From Labilibaculum sp. (GTDB lineage: Bacteria > Bacteroidota > Bacteroidia > Bacteroidales > Marinifilaceae), in NCBI RefSeq assembly GCF_963664555.1, contig NZ_OY761461.1, positions 2,604,001 through 2,668,000 of the forward strand: a stretch of 64,000 nucleotides of DNA, written 5' to 3'. The position numbers and the translations under genes are program-made. Shown piece after piece: positions 1-8,345 of the stretch. Each line of letters opens with the position of its first letter. Position 1 is the first letter of the stretch. Under the pieces are notes generated by a model, which did no database searches, was not told where the DNA came from, and worked only from the letters and a program-made list of their open reading frames with translations.

Positions 1-1410
1 ACCAAAAATATTGTGATTGTCATACCGCAAGCCTGTTTGCAAAGTGATTTTGTCATTAGGGAGCCATGAGTACTCTACATAAGCACCTGCAACTTTTTTG
101 GTTTGGTTAGTACCAAGATTGTCTCCAGATAAATAATCTTTGAAGTCATCGTAAACATACGATAAGCCGGCAGTGTATTTGTGTTTCAAATTCCCAATAT
201 AAGATTGAAAAAGCAAATTGGCATAAAAATATTTCTGATCCGCATCGTAATTTCTTAATCCGTAAAATGATTTTTGCTCGTGCGCGGCAAAATTAGTGAT
301 CAATGCAATGCTCTTATTGCCATCTTTTGGAAACATGTATCCCATTTTTGCAAATGCTTCATATCTGCGTGTGTCAATATTAATTCGGTAGGCATTGCTG
401 AGATCATTAGGTTGATTTGTATTATATCCTTTTTGACCACCAGTTCGTTGTTCATCAATGAATTTAATGCCAAATTGGGCTTTCAGATTTTTACCGGCGT
501 CCCAATTCCAACGGTTCACAAAATTGTATTGTGACACCATTGGATCGTCTAAAAAATGATCATGGTTCATATCTATTTCCCGATCATTATCTTGAACATG
601 GGCGAGGATAGAAGTTGATAATTTTGGCGAAAACTTAACGGAAGTAATTGCATTAACCTCAGTCATTCCCATACTGTTGGCATAAGTGTTTAGATAGAAT
701 TTTGGCGATTTTTGTGGTTTCAGATATTCTATATTGATTTGACCGGTTATGGACTCATATCCATTAATAACAGATCCAACTCCTTTAGAAACCTGTATGG
801 ATTCCATCCAAGGTCCGGGAACATACACCATGCCGTAAACAGATGCCAATCCCTTAAAATTTGGATTTTTTTCAGTCATCATTTCGATATATTTCCCGGT
901 AAGTCCAAGCAGCTTAATTGATTTCGCACCTGTCGCGGCATCGGCGTACGAAACATCAACCGAAGCATTTGTTTCAAAGCTTTCGGAAAGATTGCAGCAA
1001 GCTGCTTTACACAGTTCAGCACCTGTTATATTTTGCGACTGTATCGGGTTTTCCCGATCTGTAACAGTTCCCAATTTACGCTTCGAAATTACAACTTCGT
1101 TTAGTGCAATATTAGGAATAAGTTCTACGATGATTTCTTTTGTGCCAATTTGTTCAAGAGTTATTTCTTTTGTTTCATAACCAACAAATTGTATCACCAG
1201 TGTTTTGGATTTCGTACTTGAATTTAAAGTGAAAATACCATCAGCGTTTGCGGCTGTGCCAATTGTTGTGTTTTTCCAAAATATCGAAGCTCCGGCTAAT
1301 GGGATAATTTCTCCGGAAACAGGTTTTTCAATTATTTTTCCTTTGATATCTTCAGCAATTGAGAAAATTGGAAGCAGAGATAGGATTATTGTTAGAATTC
1401 TAATCTTCAT
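1..1410 (-). CDS. TonB-dependent receptor, N-terminal 470 residues (runs off the window)
   Basis: Outer-membrane TonB-dependent receptor, cut by the window edge. I read an open minus-strand frame of 470 codons from the ATG at 1410 to base 1 with no stop. It begins with a signal peptide (MKIRILTIILSLLPIFSIAE), then a carboxypeptidase-like regulatory domain (about residues 25-95, with IPLAGASIFW and FVGYETKEI), then a plug domain with the CCNLSESFETN and LLGLTGKYIEMM motifs and a SITGQINIEYLKP segment, then barrel strands (LQTGLRYDNHN at the edge). The double-Cys plug version is common in receptors lying near metal-handling genes, and the Cys-rich gene at 1566-2003 lies upstream on the same strand, so a metal or metallophore substrate is inferred, not shown. 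The family is certain; the ligand is not. Confidence 0.9.
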   Translation of the reverse strand, partial: MKIRILTIILSLLPIFSIAEDIKGKIIEKPVSGEIIPLAGASIFWKNTTIGTAANADGIFTLNSSTKSKTLVIQFVGYETKEITLEQIGTKEIIVELIPNIALNEVVISKRKLGTVTDRENPIQSQNITGAELCKAACCNLSESFETNASVDVSYADAATGAKSIKLLGLTGKYIEMMTEKNPNFKGLASVYGMVYVPGPWMESIQVSKGVGSVINGYESITGQINIEYLKPQKSPKFYLNTYANSMGMTEVNAITSVKFSPKLSTSILAHVQDNDREIDMNHDHFLDDPMVSQYNFVNRWNWDAGKNLKAQFGIKFIDEQRTGGQKGYNTNQPNDLSNAYRINIDTRRYEAFAKMGYMFPKDGNKSIALITNFAAHEQKSFYGLRNYDADQKYFYANLLFQSYIGNLKHKYTAGLSYVYDDFKDYLSGDNLGTNQTKKVAGAYVEYSWLPNDKITLQTGLRYDNHNIFG

Positions 1411-1565
1411 ATGAAATAAATAAACACAATAGATAAGTAAAGTCTTATATTGAGACTTTTGATCTAAAGAGTAGTTAAATAAGTGATTATTTTTGGTACT
1501 GAAATTTACAAGATCTCTTATGGATAAGAAATCATGGTATTAAATGAAGCAGAAATGGTAGGAAA

Positions 1566-2003
1566 TCAACAAATAAAGCAACACAACACCTCTGGTTTTA
1601 TGCGCTTGTTTCTGTCTGAATTACTGTCTTCAAATTCATGAAGATACCTTTCAGGTGCAAAAATTATTTGTGAGTTTATTGTTTGCGATGTGAAAAGTAC
1701 TGTTTCTGAGGCAATCGGAGCCTTGTTTGCTTTTGTAATTACAGTTGTTGGGTTTGTTTTCAGATAAACTAAATCAAAATCACAACATACATTGTGATCT
1801 GAATGCACGATATACGTATTTGTTGATTTTTTATTTTCCTTGCAACAACAATTGGTACAAGAAGTATCAGAATTTATTGAGATTGACATCTCGGAATAAT
1901 CGCAGGTTGGGCAACTGTGCTTTAAAAGATGAATACCGCAAAATCCTGCAAGGTAGAATACCAGCAGAACAATAGATATGATATTTTTTATTCGTTGCAG
2001 CAT
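1566..2003 (-). CDS. Cys/His-rich small protein with N-terminal signal anchor (HYC_CC_PP-like)
   Basis: A 145-residue protein with an N-terminal hydrophobic segment (about residues 8-27) followed by metal-ligand-like clusters: HSCPTC near 29-34, CTNCCCKE near 49-56, HNVCCDFD near 70-77, and a C-terminal CCFIC. It resembles small Bacteroidota proteins named for their HYC and CC motifs, which often precede TonB-dependent receptors. It lies 155 bases upstream of the receptor on the same strand, so cotranscription is likely. A role in binding a soft metal such as copper at the membrane is an inference from the cysteines. Assignment to the named family is from memory of the motif pattern. Confidence 0.7.
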   Translation of the reverse strand: MLQRIKNIISIVLLVFYLAGFCGIHLLKHSCPTCDYSEMSISINSDTSCTNCCCKENKKSTNTYIVHSDHNVCCDFDLVYLKTNPTTVITKANKAPIASETVLFTSQTINSQIIFAPERYLHEFEDSNSDRNKRIKPEVLCCFIC

Positions 2004-2158
2004 CTTTAAATAGACAGCTTTATTTGTTTTTTGTTATTGGTAAGACAATTATTATTCTAAATAGGGTGAAGCGTGATTGCAATTTTTTTGCTGTTTTTAT
2101 ATGAATACGTAAAAATAGTAATGATTTCTAATTGTTTTTTTATTTTTTGTCAAAATAA

Positions 2159-2183
2159 AAACCGAATCCAATGGATCCGGTTT
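2159..2183 (-). terminator. Rho-independent terminator of the cytochrome cluster
   Basis: Arms AAACCGAATCC (2159-2169) and GGATCCGGTTT (2173-2183) pair over 11 bases with one mismatch around a 3-base loop. On the minus strand a T-rich run follows. It lies 20 bases past the stop of the cytochrome b gene. Confidence 0.8.
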
Positions 2184-2202
2184 GTTATTTAAGATGGGGC
2201 TG

Positions 2203-2817
2203 TTAATGCCAACCCGTTATCATGCTTTTAAAATTACTGCTAATAGAACTTCCTATTGTACAAACATACAAATGTATAAACAGAAAAAGAGATAAAACAA
2301 AACCGATAATCACATGTACTATCGCCGTAATTAATAAACCGCTGAATCCAAATATTTGAGGAATAATGATTTCAGGAAATAACATTGCCGTGCCACTTGC
2401 TATAATAATAGGAAATCCAACATACATAGCGGTTGAGTAAATGAAACGTTGCATTGGATTAAATTTATTTTCAGCCGATATCGGATAGGGAGAATCCTGC
2501 TTTTTAAACATTCCAAAAAGGTAGTATACCGATTGGTTGTAGATTCGGGTCAGTAAGCCTTTGGTTTTCATTTTGTATTGTTTTCCATTTGATGTAAACA
2601 GATTTCCAAAAATAAAAAGAAGGTAATTAAGACTTATCAGTATGCCGCAAAGGTTATGGAACTCAACAGATCGTTCAAAGGAAATCAACAGAGGATTCTC
2701 AGGATTTGAATATTGCATACTAACTCCCGTAACCAAAAGAGTAATAAAAAGGATTGCATTCATCCAGTGCCAGATACGAATCCAAATTGGATATAAATAA
2801 AGTTTTTCGCTAGCCAT
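2203..2817 (-). CDS. Membrane cytochrome b (cytochrome b561 / Ni-Fe hydrogenase b-type fold)
   Basis: A 204-residue integral membrane protein with about four hydrophobic helices. The opening YPIWIRIWHWMNAILF is the typical first helix of b-type cytochromes with a haem-ligating His, and further His residues sit in VEFHNLCG, AIVHVIIG and LFIHLYVC. Such proteins pass electrons between quinone and periplasmic cytochromes or dehydrogenases. I place the start at the ATG at 2817, one base past the stop of the heptaheme cytochrome gene (2819-2821); the open frame extends to 2880 but would overlap that gene. Tight coupling supports a two-gene module in which this protein is the quinone-side partner of the multihaem cytochrome. 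The precise redox partner and direction of electron flow are unknown. Confidence 0.82.
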   Translation of the reverse strand: MASEKLYLYPIWIRIWHWMNAILFITLLVTGVSMQYSNPENPLLISFERSVEFHNLCGILISLNYLLFIFGNLFTSNGKQYKMKTKGLLTRIYNQSVYYLFGMFKKQDSPYPISAENKFNPMQRFIYSTAMYVGFPIIIASGTAMLFPEIIIPQIFGFSGLLITAIVHVIIGFVLSLFLFIHLYVCTIGSSISSNFKSMITGWH

Positions 2818-2818
2818 A

Positions 2819-3787
2819 TTATTTACGTTTAAAGATTCTGAAAATGGTGTGAATGAAAATTCCAGATAGCACCAACCCAAAAATAATTACACTTAATATA
2901 TTCAAATACTTATTACGGTTCGCACCTATAACGTACGATTCATTTATAATTACCGCGTTAATGAAACCGTTGCTTTTGCGTGATTCCATACTTTTGTACT
3001 TATACAGACTAGCCATTAAGCGTGAGTTTTCAGAATGACATTTAGTACATTCCCGAATAGCATTCTCTTTTGGCATAACAACGTGGCTTATCAGCAGGCT
3101 GTCATTTAGTTGTGTATGACACTCGATGCATCTAACATTCTTAAAATGAAGCTCTTGATTTGGCAGCCAGTCGTGTGTCTTAAGAATATTGATGTTTTCC
3201 CTTTCGGTGAGTAATTCAAATTGACTTATATCAGCATGACATTTTAAACAAATATTATTGTCGTAAGTAACTGTTTCTGAAATTTTCCCACCTTTACTTG
3301 CCTGTGTTTTGTAGGAGTGTGGATTGTGGCAGCTCCAGCAGTTGAAGGCATCAGGTGCCCGATTGTAATGCATACTCTCATTAAAAGCAACTTCAATCTC
3401 ATCAAAATGAAATTTAGCATACTCAGGATCACCGCCATGGCAATCATTACATGCGTACATTAGTCCCATTCTCAAATTGCCATCATGAGGGAATGTTTGA
3501 TATTCAGGCGAATGGCAATCAGTACAATCAAACATTCCATGATTGGATTGCACATAAGCGATGGTATCAATTACTCTATTGTCACACATTGCTTCTTTTA
3601 TCTCAATGCCAAAATCTTCATTCATATATTTGAATGTGTGATTTCCATGGCATTTAAGGCATTTTTGGTTTTTGTCGTTGCCAGACTGATTTTCTTCATT
3701 TGTTTCCTGCCCGAAACCAAAAGAAACAGTGCAAAGGAAACTAACAATCAGAATAATATGTTTAAAATTGCTTAGGTTCATGCTCAA
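2819..3787 (-). CDS. Seven-haem periplasmic c-type cytochrome with C-terminal membrane anchor
   Basis: A 322-residue protein with a signal peptide (about 1-26) and seven CXXCH haem motifs, with first cysteines at residues 43, 88, 113, 150, 180, 220 and 247. A single hydrophobic helix at about 297-317 followed by RIFKRK would anchor it to the inner membrane with the haem domain in the periplasm. The spacing suits the cytochrome c3 / NapC-NrfB-like multihaem group, but no terminal reductase signature is present, so an electron-carrier role is favoured over catalysis. The downstream gene encodes its likely membrane cytochrome b partner. The upstream monohaem cytochrome gene is separated by 87 bases that hold a hairpin terminator, so expression of the two halves may be uneven. 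Confidence 0.88.
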   Translation of the reverse strand: MSMNLSNFKHIILIVSFLCTVSFGFGQETNEENQSGNDKNQKCLKCHGNHTFKYMNEDFGIEIKEAMCDNRVIDTIAYVQSNHGMFDCTDCHSPEYQTFPHDGNLRMGLMYACNDCHGGDPEYAKFHFDEIEVAFNESMHYNRAPDAFNCWSCHNPHSYKTQASKGGKISETVTYDNNICLKCHADISQFELLTERENINILKTHDWLPNQELHFKNVRCIECHTQLNDSLLISHVVMPKENAIRECTKCHSENSRLMASLYKYKSMESRKSNGFINAVIINESYVIGANRNKYLNILSVIIFGLVLSGIFIHTIFRIFKRK

Positions 3788-3828
3788 GTTATTAAGTGTT
3801 GCAATTTGGCTTTATTAAATTTTCAGAA

Positions 3829-3858
3829 AAAAAGGGTATAAAAATTATACCCCTTTTT
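3829..3858 (-). terminator. Intercistronic hairpin with T-run (possible partial terminator)
   Basis: An AAAAAGGGTATAA arm pairs with TTATACCCCTTTTT with one bulged C. It sits between the monohaem cytochrome gene and the heptahaem gene and is flanked by A/T runs on both strands. It would lower or end transcription before the heptahaem gene unless read through. Confidence 0.6.
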
Positions 3859-3874
3859 AATGTCTGAATATCGA

Positions 3875-4279
3875 TTACTTTTTAAATGTACGCATGTAGT
3901 TTACAAGAGCCCATCGATCTTTTTTGCTTGGAATTTTAGTTTCATAGTTAGGCATTTCATCTCTTCCGAAAATAGCTTTGTACATCATTTCGCCATCAGT
4001 TTGAGCTTGAAAATCAGAATCTGAAAAATCACCAGGGAAGGTTTTAAGACGAGCTGCTTTTGGTCCGTCTCCTAATCCTGCATTACCATGGCATGAACGA
4101 CAATGTTTCATGTAAACCATTTTTCCTGTGTTCACACTGGCTTTATCATTAGCTAATGGGTTTTCCATGCTTTTATATTCTGCAGGTACTTCCCAGGCTT
4201 CAGCTTTTTTTTGTTGTGCAGTAAATGCAAATCCTACCACCGCAATTGCAATAAGGATAAAAAATTTCATCTTTTTCAT
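3875..4279 (-). CDS. Small periplasmic monohaem cytochrome c
   Basis: A 134-residue protein with a signal peptide (about 1-21, ending FTAQQ) and one haem motif CRSCH at residues 60-64, followed by GNAGLGDG, the usual class I cytochrome c sequence after the haem site. Met109 in DEMPNY is the probable distal haem ligand, and the last helix DRWALVNYMRTF is the conserved C-terminal helix of the fold. It is a soluble electron shuttle. It lies 29 bases downstream of the DUF5777 barrel gene, in the same orientation as the lipoprotein cytochrome, consistent with an operon that places shuttles between the inner and outer membranes. Confidence 0.88.
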   Translation of the reverse strand: MKKMKFFILIAIAVVGFAFTAQQKKAEAWEVPAEYKSMENPLANDKASVNTGKMVYMKHCRSCHGNAGLGDGPKAARLKTFPGDFSDSDFQAQTDGEMMYKAIFGRDEMPNYETKIPSKKDRWALVNYMRTFKK

Positions 4280-4308
4280 AAGTAACTTTTTTTAATTAAG
4301 AGAATTAA

Positions 4309-5223
4309 CTAGAACCTTACTAAGATATTAAATCCTACAAGAAAGTCGCCGTCTCCAATTTTATTTTTATTGTATAAAATGTTCCTTTGTGGAGTAATTC
4401 CCTCATAGTTCGACATAAACACCTGGAACACGTGAGTACTAGTACCAATTTCCATACCAAAAGTTAAATTGGCTTCAGGATCGGTTTGATCTGAATTGGT
4501 AAATTCTCTCATATCATCAATGTTTAATGGCTGATCATATTCAAAAAATACAGACATCGAAGGTGTTACTTTAGCTCTACCAGAAAGGGTAATTGCTACC
4601 TTGTCATGTTCAACTAAAGAATCTGTTTTATTAAAATGCGTAAAACTTGGAGCTAATTGCAACGAGATATTCTCATTAAATTTGTGTGCTACTATTAACT
4701 GAGAAAAATATCCCAATCTATCTGAGAATGCATAGTCATTACCAAAAACTACTTCATCTTGAGAGTTAATTGATAGATTTCCATACAATGCTACAGAAAC
4801 AGGAATTGAATTCGATTCTGTTTGTGTGAAAAGTCTGTATTTTCCATGAAATTCCTGCAGTTTAAATTCTTTAGTATATCCGTAACCCAACATGAATTTT
4901 TCGGTAACACCATAATTTATTCCCATGCGAATGTTTGAGGTGGCATAAATACCAAAAACATCTTCCAATCCATTTTCGATTAATCCAAAACGGTGTTGAA
5001 TATGTAATTCAAATTCGCCGGCAAATGGAGTTACTGTAGTTTGAGTTTCTCCAAGAAGTCCAGACTCAAAAGTACCGGTAACAGGATCGTTTGCAAATTC
5101 ATCTTCTTGAGCAAAGCAATTTTGTGATGCACTCAAGACGATAGCAAGAAACAAGAAGAAAGGGAACATCCATGAAAAAGTCATTTTCATAAATTTTTGA
5201 ATTGAATATTTAGATCTTATCAT
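4309..5223 (-). CDS. DUF5777-family outer-membrane beta-barrel protein
   Basis: A 304-residue protein with a signal peptide ending near SQNCFAQ and alternating amphipathic strands throughout (for example FGIYATSNIRMGINYGV and LFTQTESNSIPVSVALYGNL), ending in VGFNILVRF with the terminal Phe typical of barrels. The pattern matches the DUF5777 family of Bacteroidota, whose genes are often next to c-type cytochromes. The start at 5223 lies 11 bases past the stop of the lipoprotein cytochrome gene; a longer frame to 5265 would overlap that gene. A porin-like role in an electron-transfer or respiratory module is inferred from position only. Confidence 0.75.
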   Translation of the reverse strand: MIRSKYSIQKFMKMTFSWMFPFFLFLAIVLSASQNCFAQEDEFANDPVTGTFESGLLGETQTTVTPFAGEFELHIQHRFGLIENGLEDVFGIYATSNIRMGINYGVTEKFMLGYGYTKEFKLQEFHGKYRLFTQTESNSIPVSVALYGNLSINSQDEVVFGNDYAFSDRLGYFSQLIVAHKFNENISLQLAPSFTHFNKTDSLVEHDKVAITLSGRAKVTPSMSVFFEYDQPLNIDDMREFTNSDQTDPEANLTFGMEIGTSTHVFQVFMSNYEGITPQRNILYNKNKIGDGDFLVGFNILVRF

Positions 5224-5234
5224 AGTGTATAGTT

Positions 5235-5606
5235 TTAATTGTCGTTGGCACCTCGGGTTATCCACTCAAGAATTAATTGTTTTTCAGTTAATGAAGCTCG
5301 GGTACTGTGAGATCCTGATTGTAATTTTGTATACAATTCGCTGGAGCCTGGAAGATCAACATTTATATAACCTCCGGTAGTTAATGCATTAAATGCATTG
5401 GATGCTCTTAGATCCGGATTAATTCCACCATCATGACAGCTAATGCAATTGGAAGTGAATATGGGTACGATATCCGTACTAAAGGAGATTTCCTGGTCAG
5501 GTGGTATAACGATTTGATCCACTTCAATGGTATCGTATTCGCACGAAACAAAACACAGAGTTGTCAGGAAAACCAGTAAAAGACTTACTAAGTTGTTCTT
5601 TTGCAT
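5235..5606 (-). CDS. Lipoprotein with one c-type haem site
   Basis: A 123-residue lipoprotein. The N-terminal hydrophobic stretch ends in a lipobox with Cys22 (CFVSCEY), and one haem motif CISCH occupies residues 54-58 with the preceding IVPIFTSN typical of cytochrome-like domains found in Bacteroidota and Planctomycetes lipoproteins. The C-terminal ILEWITRGA is the usual closing helix of this domain. It is the first gene of the minus-strand cytochrome cluster, 339 bases from the divergent Crp/Fnr regulator. Membrane attachment near the DUF5777 barrel would place a haem at the outer membrane; that placement is inference. Confidence 0.82.
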   Translation of the reverse strand: MQKNNLVSLLLVFLTTLCFVSCEYDTIEVDQIVIPPDQEISFSTDIVPIFTSNCISCHDGGINPDLRASNAFNALTTGGYINVDLPGSSELYTKLQSGSHSTRASLTEKQLILEWITRGANDN

Positions 5607-5945
5607 AGTATTGAGGTTTTTAAATTTAAGTACTAATTAGTGATAGCAAGGATTTAACCTTATCCAATAAAGATAAATATTTGTCTTTAGCGCGATTGTA
5701 TTGTTACGCCGAGATTTATTTTATGAAAAAAAGGAATTTGTCTAATACAAATCGACATTTATCAGTCTTTTACTAGGCTTATATCAGTCTTTTTTTTTAT
5801 ATTTAATAGTTGTTAAAAAAATTTAAAAAATATGCAAGTGTGCTAAGAAGCATTTTTTATTAGAAATTCACTATTTGTTTTTGTAAAATTTTCAAATAGA
5901 TTTGACGGCTGACTACTAATTTGTACCCTATATCTCTAAACTACT
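5607..5945. promoter_or_regulatory. Divergent intergenic region between cytochrome cluster and Crp/Fnr gene
   Basis: There is no gene in these 339 AT-rich bases. They should hold both promoters. Two copies of ATCAGTCTTTT begin at 5761 and 5783, 22 bases apart (about two helical turns), which would suit a dimeric or tandem regulator. I did not find an exact Fnr or Crp consensus palindrome or a convincing -33/-7 pair. Confidence 0.45.
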
Positions 5946-6650
5946 ATGGCTAAATTCTCAAAATCGGATAATTGCAAAAATTGCCTTGATTGCAATATGC
6001 GCATCCCGATGTTAAGTACTCTTTCCCGCCCGGAACTAATTGAATTGAATGAAAACAGGTTTGAAGTAAAGTTTAAGGCTGGAGAAACAATATTTAAACA
6101 AGGAACTTCTGCAACTCATCTATTAATTTTGACAACAGGTTTGGCAAAATTATACGTGGAAGGTGTTCAGGATAAACAGTTGATAATTAGAATAATTAGA
6201 CCTTGGGAAATCATTGGGCAGGCATCTTTGTATTTTGATAACAGACATCATTATTCGATTGCCGCACTTGATAATACTACTGCTTGTTTTATTGAAATAA
6301 ATGCTTTTAAAAAAGCCATTCAATCAAATCCACTATTTGCCGAGGAATTCATTAAGAATTGCACGCAAAAAGGAATCTTTTCTTTTGAAAAAATGGTGAG
6401 TTTATCGCAAAAACAAATGCACGGTCGCATAGCCGACGGACTTATTTATCTTTCGGGCAAAGTGTATGAAGCCCTGAACTTTGATTTACATCTTTCAAGG
6501 CAAGATGTTGCAGATCTGACAGGCATGTCGAAGGATAGTGCGATTAGAATTCTAAAAGAATTTCATAATGAAGGTATTATTGAATTGGATGGCAGGAAGT
6601 TAAAAATATTAAATTACGGACAGCTGGAACGAATTAGCGAAACTGGTTGA
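5946..6650 (+). CDS. Crp/Fnr-family transcriptional regulator with Fnr-like cysteines
   Basis: A 234-residue regulator. Residues about 30-130 form the cyclic-nucleotide-like beta-roll (KAGETIFKQGT, LLILTTGLAKLY, IIGQASLY). Residues about 165-225 form the Crp-type helix-turn-helix, with LSRQDVADLTGMSKDSAIRILKEF as the recognition region. Cys10, Cys13 and Cys16 cluster at the N-terminus and Cys114 sits in the roll, reminiscent of the three-plus-one cysteine ligands of Fnr, although the CX2CX2C spacing differs from the CX2CX5C of E. coli Fnr. Divergence from the cytochrome operon suggests it controls respiration in response to oxygen or redox state. Iron-sulfur binding is inferred. Confidence 0.85.
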   Translation: MAKFSKSDNCKNCLDCNMRIPMLSTLSRPELIELNENRFEVKFKAGETIFKQGTSATHLLILTTGLAKLYVEGVQDKQLIIRIIRPWEIIGQASLYFDNRHHYSIAALDNTTACFIEINAFKKAIQSNPLFAEEFIKNCTQKGIFSFEKMVSLSQKQMHGRIADGLIYLSGKVYEALNFDLHLSRQDVADLTGMSKDSAIRILKEFHNEGIIELDGRKLKILNYGQLERISETG

Positions 6651-6662
6651 AAAATATAATAG

Positions 6663-6686
6663 AACGGGAGGAAATATCCTCTCGTT
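6663..6686. terminator. Bidirectional terminator between convergent genes
   Basis: AACGGGAGGA (6663-6672) pairs with TCCTCTCGTT (6677-6686), one G-U pair, with a 4-base loop and a T-run after it. It separates the Crp/Fnr gene from the convergent CobW-type gene. Confidence 0.8.
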
Positions 6687-6687
6687 T

Positions 6688-7668
6688 TTATTTTATAAGA
6701 AGTTCATCAAGATTTCGTTCAATTACTTTTTTATTCAGATTTTTGCCAATTATTACAATTTTATTTTCTTTTAATTCACCTTCTTCCCAAACTTTTCCAA
6801 CAGTGGCTTGTATTTGAGTATGTACGGATTGAAGAATAATTCGTTTGTTAATTCCTTTTAAAAATAGAATTCCTTTAATTCGGTAAATACTATCCTGATT
6901 AAATTTAAGAAATGCGTCTAACCACATGCCTAATTTCATTTGATCCATTGGAGTTGATGAAGTGTAACACATGCTTTCAATTTTATGTGTTGTTTTGTTC
7001 GCGGTATTTGAATTTGCTTCAAGTCCTAATACAAATTGGAAAACCTTAGCTGGATCATAAGAGAATGAATCAAGTAAATTTTTGTTTGCCGGTTTTGCAA
7101 ATACGCATTCTTCAATTCGGGCAAACTTGTTAATCTTTTCAATTTCCGTTTTAATCGCACCTGTTTTTTCACGACCAGCTGCATCTGTTTTATTTATTAA
7201 TATCTGATCTGATATTGCTATTTGCTTAGTTAGAACAGTTTCCTTCTCCAATAGATTAAATGCATTTTCAGCATCAACCAAACAAATTACTGCGTCCAAT
7301 TCAAATTCTTTTTTTATGAACGGATCGGTAATAAATGAAGCTAAAATACTACCCGGATCCGCAATTCCGGTAGTTTCTATAAGCAGGTGATTGAATTGAT
7401 GATTTGATTGAATCAGATTTTTTAAAACGACATACAATTCATCATTCAAACTGCAGCAAATACAACCATTACTTAATTCAAAAATGTTTTCGTTTTTAAC
7501 GTTGGCAACTAACTCGGAATCAATGTTTACTTCACCAAATTCATTTTCGATAACGGCGAATTTTTTATTAGGATAGCTCGATATTAAGTGATTAAGCAGA
7601 CTGGTTTTTCCTGCACCTAAGAAACCGGTAATTACAGTAACTGGAATTTTTGACATAATCATATTCAT
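6688..7668 (-). CDS. CobW/ZNG1-type GTP-dependent metal chaperone (COG0523)
   Basis: A 326-residue G3E-family GTPase. Residues 15-22 are the Walker A loop GFLGAGKT, residues 69-72 are the CICC metal site characteristic of COG0523 zinc/cobalt metallochaperones, IETTGIADP is switch II and INKTDAA is the guanine specificity motif. The C-terminal CobW domain (about 225-326, CYTSSTPMD... IIGKNL) is complete. Family members hydrolyse GTP to deliver a metal ion to a client enzyme. Three in-frame ATGs open the gene (7668, 7662, 7656); the first abuts the stop of the nitroreductase gene, so the two are probably cotranscribed. The metal and client are unknown. Confidence 0.88.
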   Translation of the reverse strand: MNMIMSKIPVTVITGFLGAGKTSLLNHLISSYPNKKFAVIENEFGEVNIDSELVANVKNENIFELSNGCICCSLNDELYVVLKNLIQSNHQFNHLLIETTGIADPGSILASFITDPFIKKEFELDAVICLVDAENAFNLLEKETVLTKQIAISDQILINKTDAAGREKTGAIKTEIEKINKFARIEECVFAKPANKNLLDSFSYDPAKVFQFVLGLEANSNTANKTTHKIESMCYTSSTPMDQMKLGMWLDAFLKFNQDSIYRIKGILFLKGINKRIILQSVHTQIQATVGKVWEEGELKENKIVIIGKNLNKKVIERNLDELLIK

Positions 7669-8184
7669 TTAAAACTTTTCCCAGTGAACAATTTCATTTA
7701 ATGATTTTCTTTTCTTTTGAGGTGGTATCCTGTCCGATGGATATCCTAAGGATAGAATCGCAACAGGCTCAATATAATCAGGCAGATTAAAAAAATCAAT
7801 GCATTTCTGAACGTGAAAATTACAGATCCAACAAGTTCCCAAGCCAAGTTCTGTTGCCTGAAGAGTCATGTGATCGATAGCAATTGCAACATCAATATCA
7901 CAATGATCTTTGCCGTCTTCACTTCTTTTCCATGATTGAGAGTGATCGCCACAAATCACGATATAAACAGGAGCTTCATTAAACCATTCACGATGATAAA
8001 TTTCAGAGAATTTTCTGTGATTCTCAGGTTCACGAATTAGAATAAAATGCCAAGGCTGATTGTTCACTGCTGAAGGCGCAATTTGTCCGGCTTCTAATAT
8101 TTTAATTAATTTTTCATGCTCTATCTCTTTCGGTTGATAGGAGCGGACTGAATATCTTTTCTGGATAAGTTCTTTAAAATTCAT
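7669..8184 (-). CDS. Nitroreductase-family FMN flavoprotein
   Basis: A 171-residue flavoprotein. RYSVRSYQPKEI near the N-terminus is the FMN-binding arginine motif, followed by AGQIAPSAVNNQPWHFILI, and the C-terminal LGLGTCWI and LSLGYPSD segments are typical of the fold. Family members reduce nitro compounds, quinones or enones with NAD(P)H. I chose the ATG at 8184 because the family normally begins with FKELIQKR; the open frame reaches back to 8223. Its stop directly abuts the metallochaperone start, suggesting an operon. The substrate cannot be told from sequence. Confidence 0.85.
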   Translation of the reverse strand: MNFKELIQKRYSVRSYQPKEIEHEKLIKILEAGQIAPSAVNNQPWHFILIREPENHRKFSEIYHREWFNEAPVYIVICGDHSQSWKRSEDGKDHCDIDVAIAIDHMTLQATELGLGTCWICNFHVQKCIDFFNLPDYIEPVAILSLGYPSDRIPPQKKRKSLNEIVHWEKF

Positions 8185-8310
8185 TTCAACATTTATTGGT
8201 GCCTGCTGCAATATTTTCCACAAAAATGTGAAATTAATAAGACATGATGCTTATGATTTTTCATTTTGTTTGGCATGTTTGTTTTGTCTGTGCCATTCAT
8301 AACATTTTTG

Positions 8311-8338
8311 TACCTTTGGCAATCAATTTTTAGAGGAG
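8311..8338 (+). promoter_or_regulatory. Bacteroidota-type -7 element and SD of the MFS transporter
   Basis: TACCTTTG at 8311-8318 is an exact TAnnTTTG match, 27 bases before the ATG at 8346, and AGAGGAG at 8332-8338 is a clear Shine-Dalgarno site. The -33 element is weak. Confidence 0.55.
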
Positions 8339-8345
8339 AATATCG

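Noticed and set aside
5901..5923. TTTG/TAATTTG as a promoter for the Crp/Fnr gene
   Set aside because: Spacing between the elements is only about 12 bases and the -7 is one base short of TAnnTTTG.
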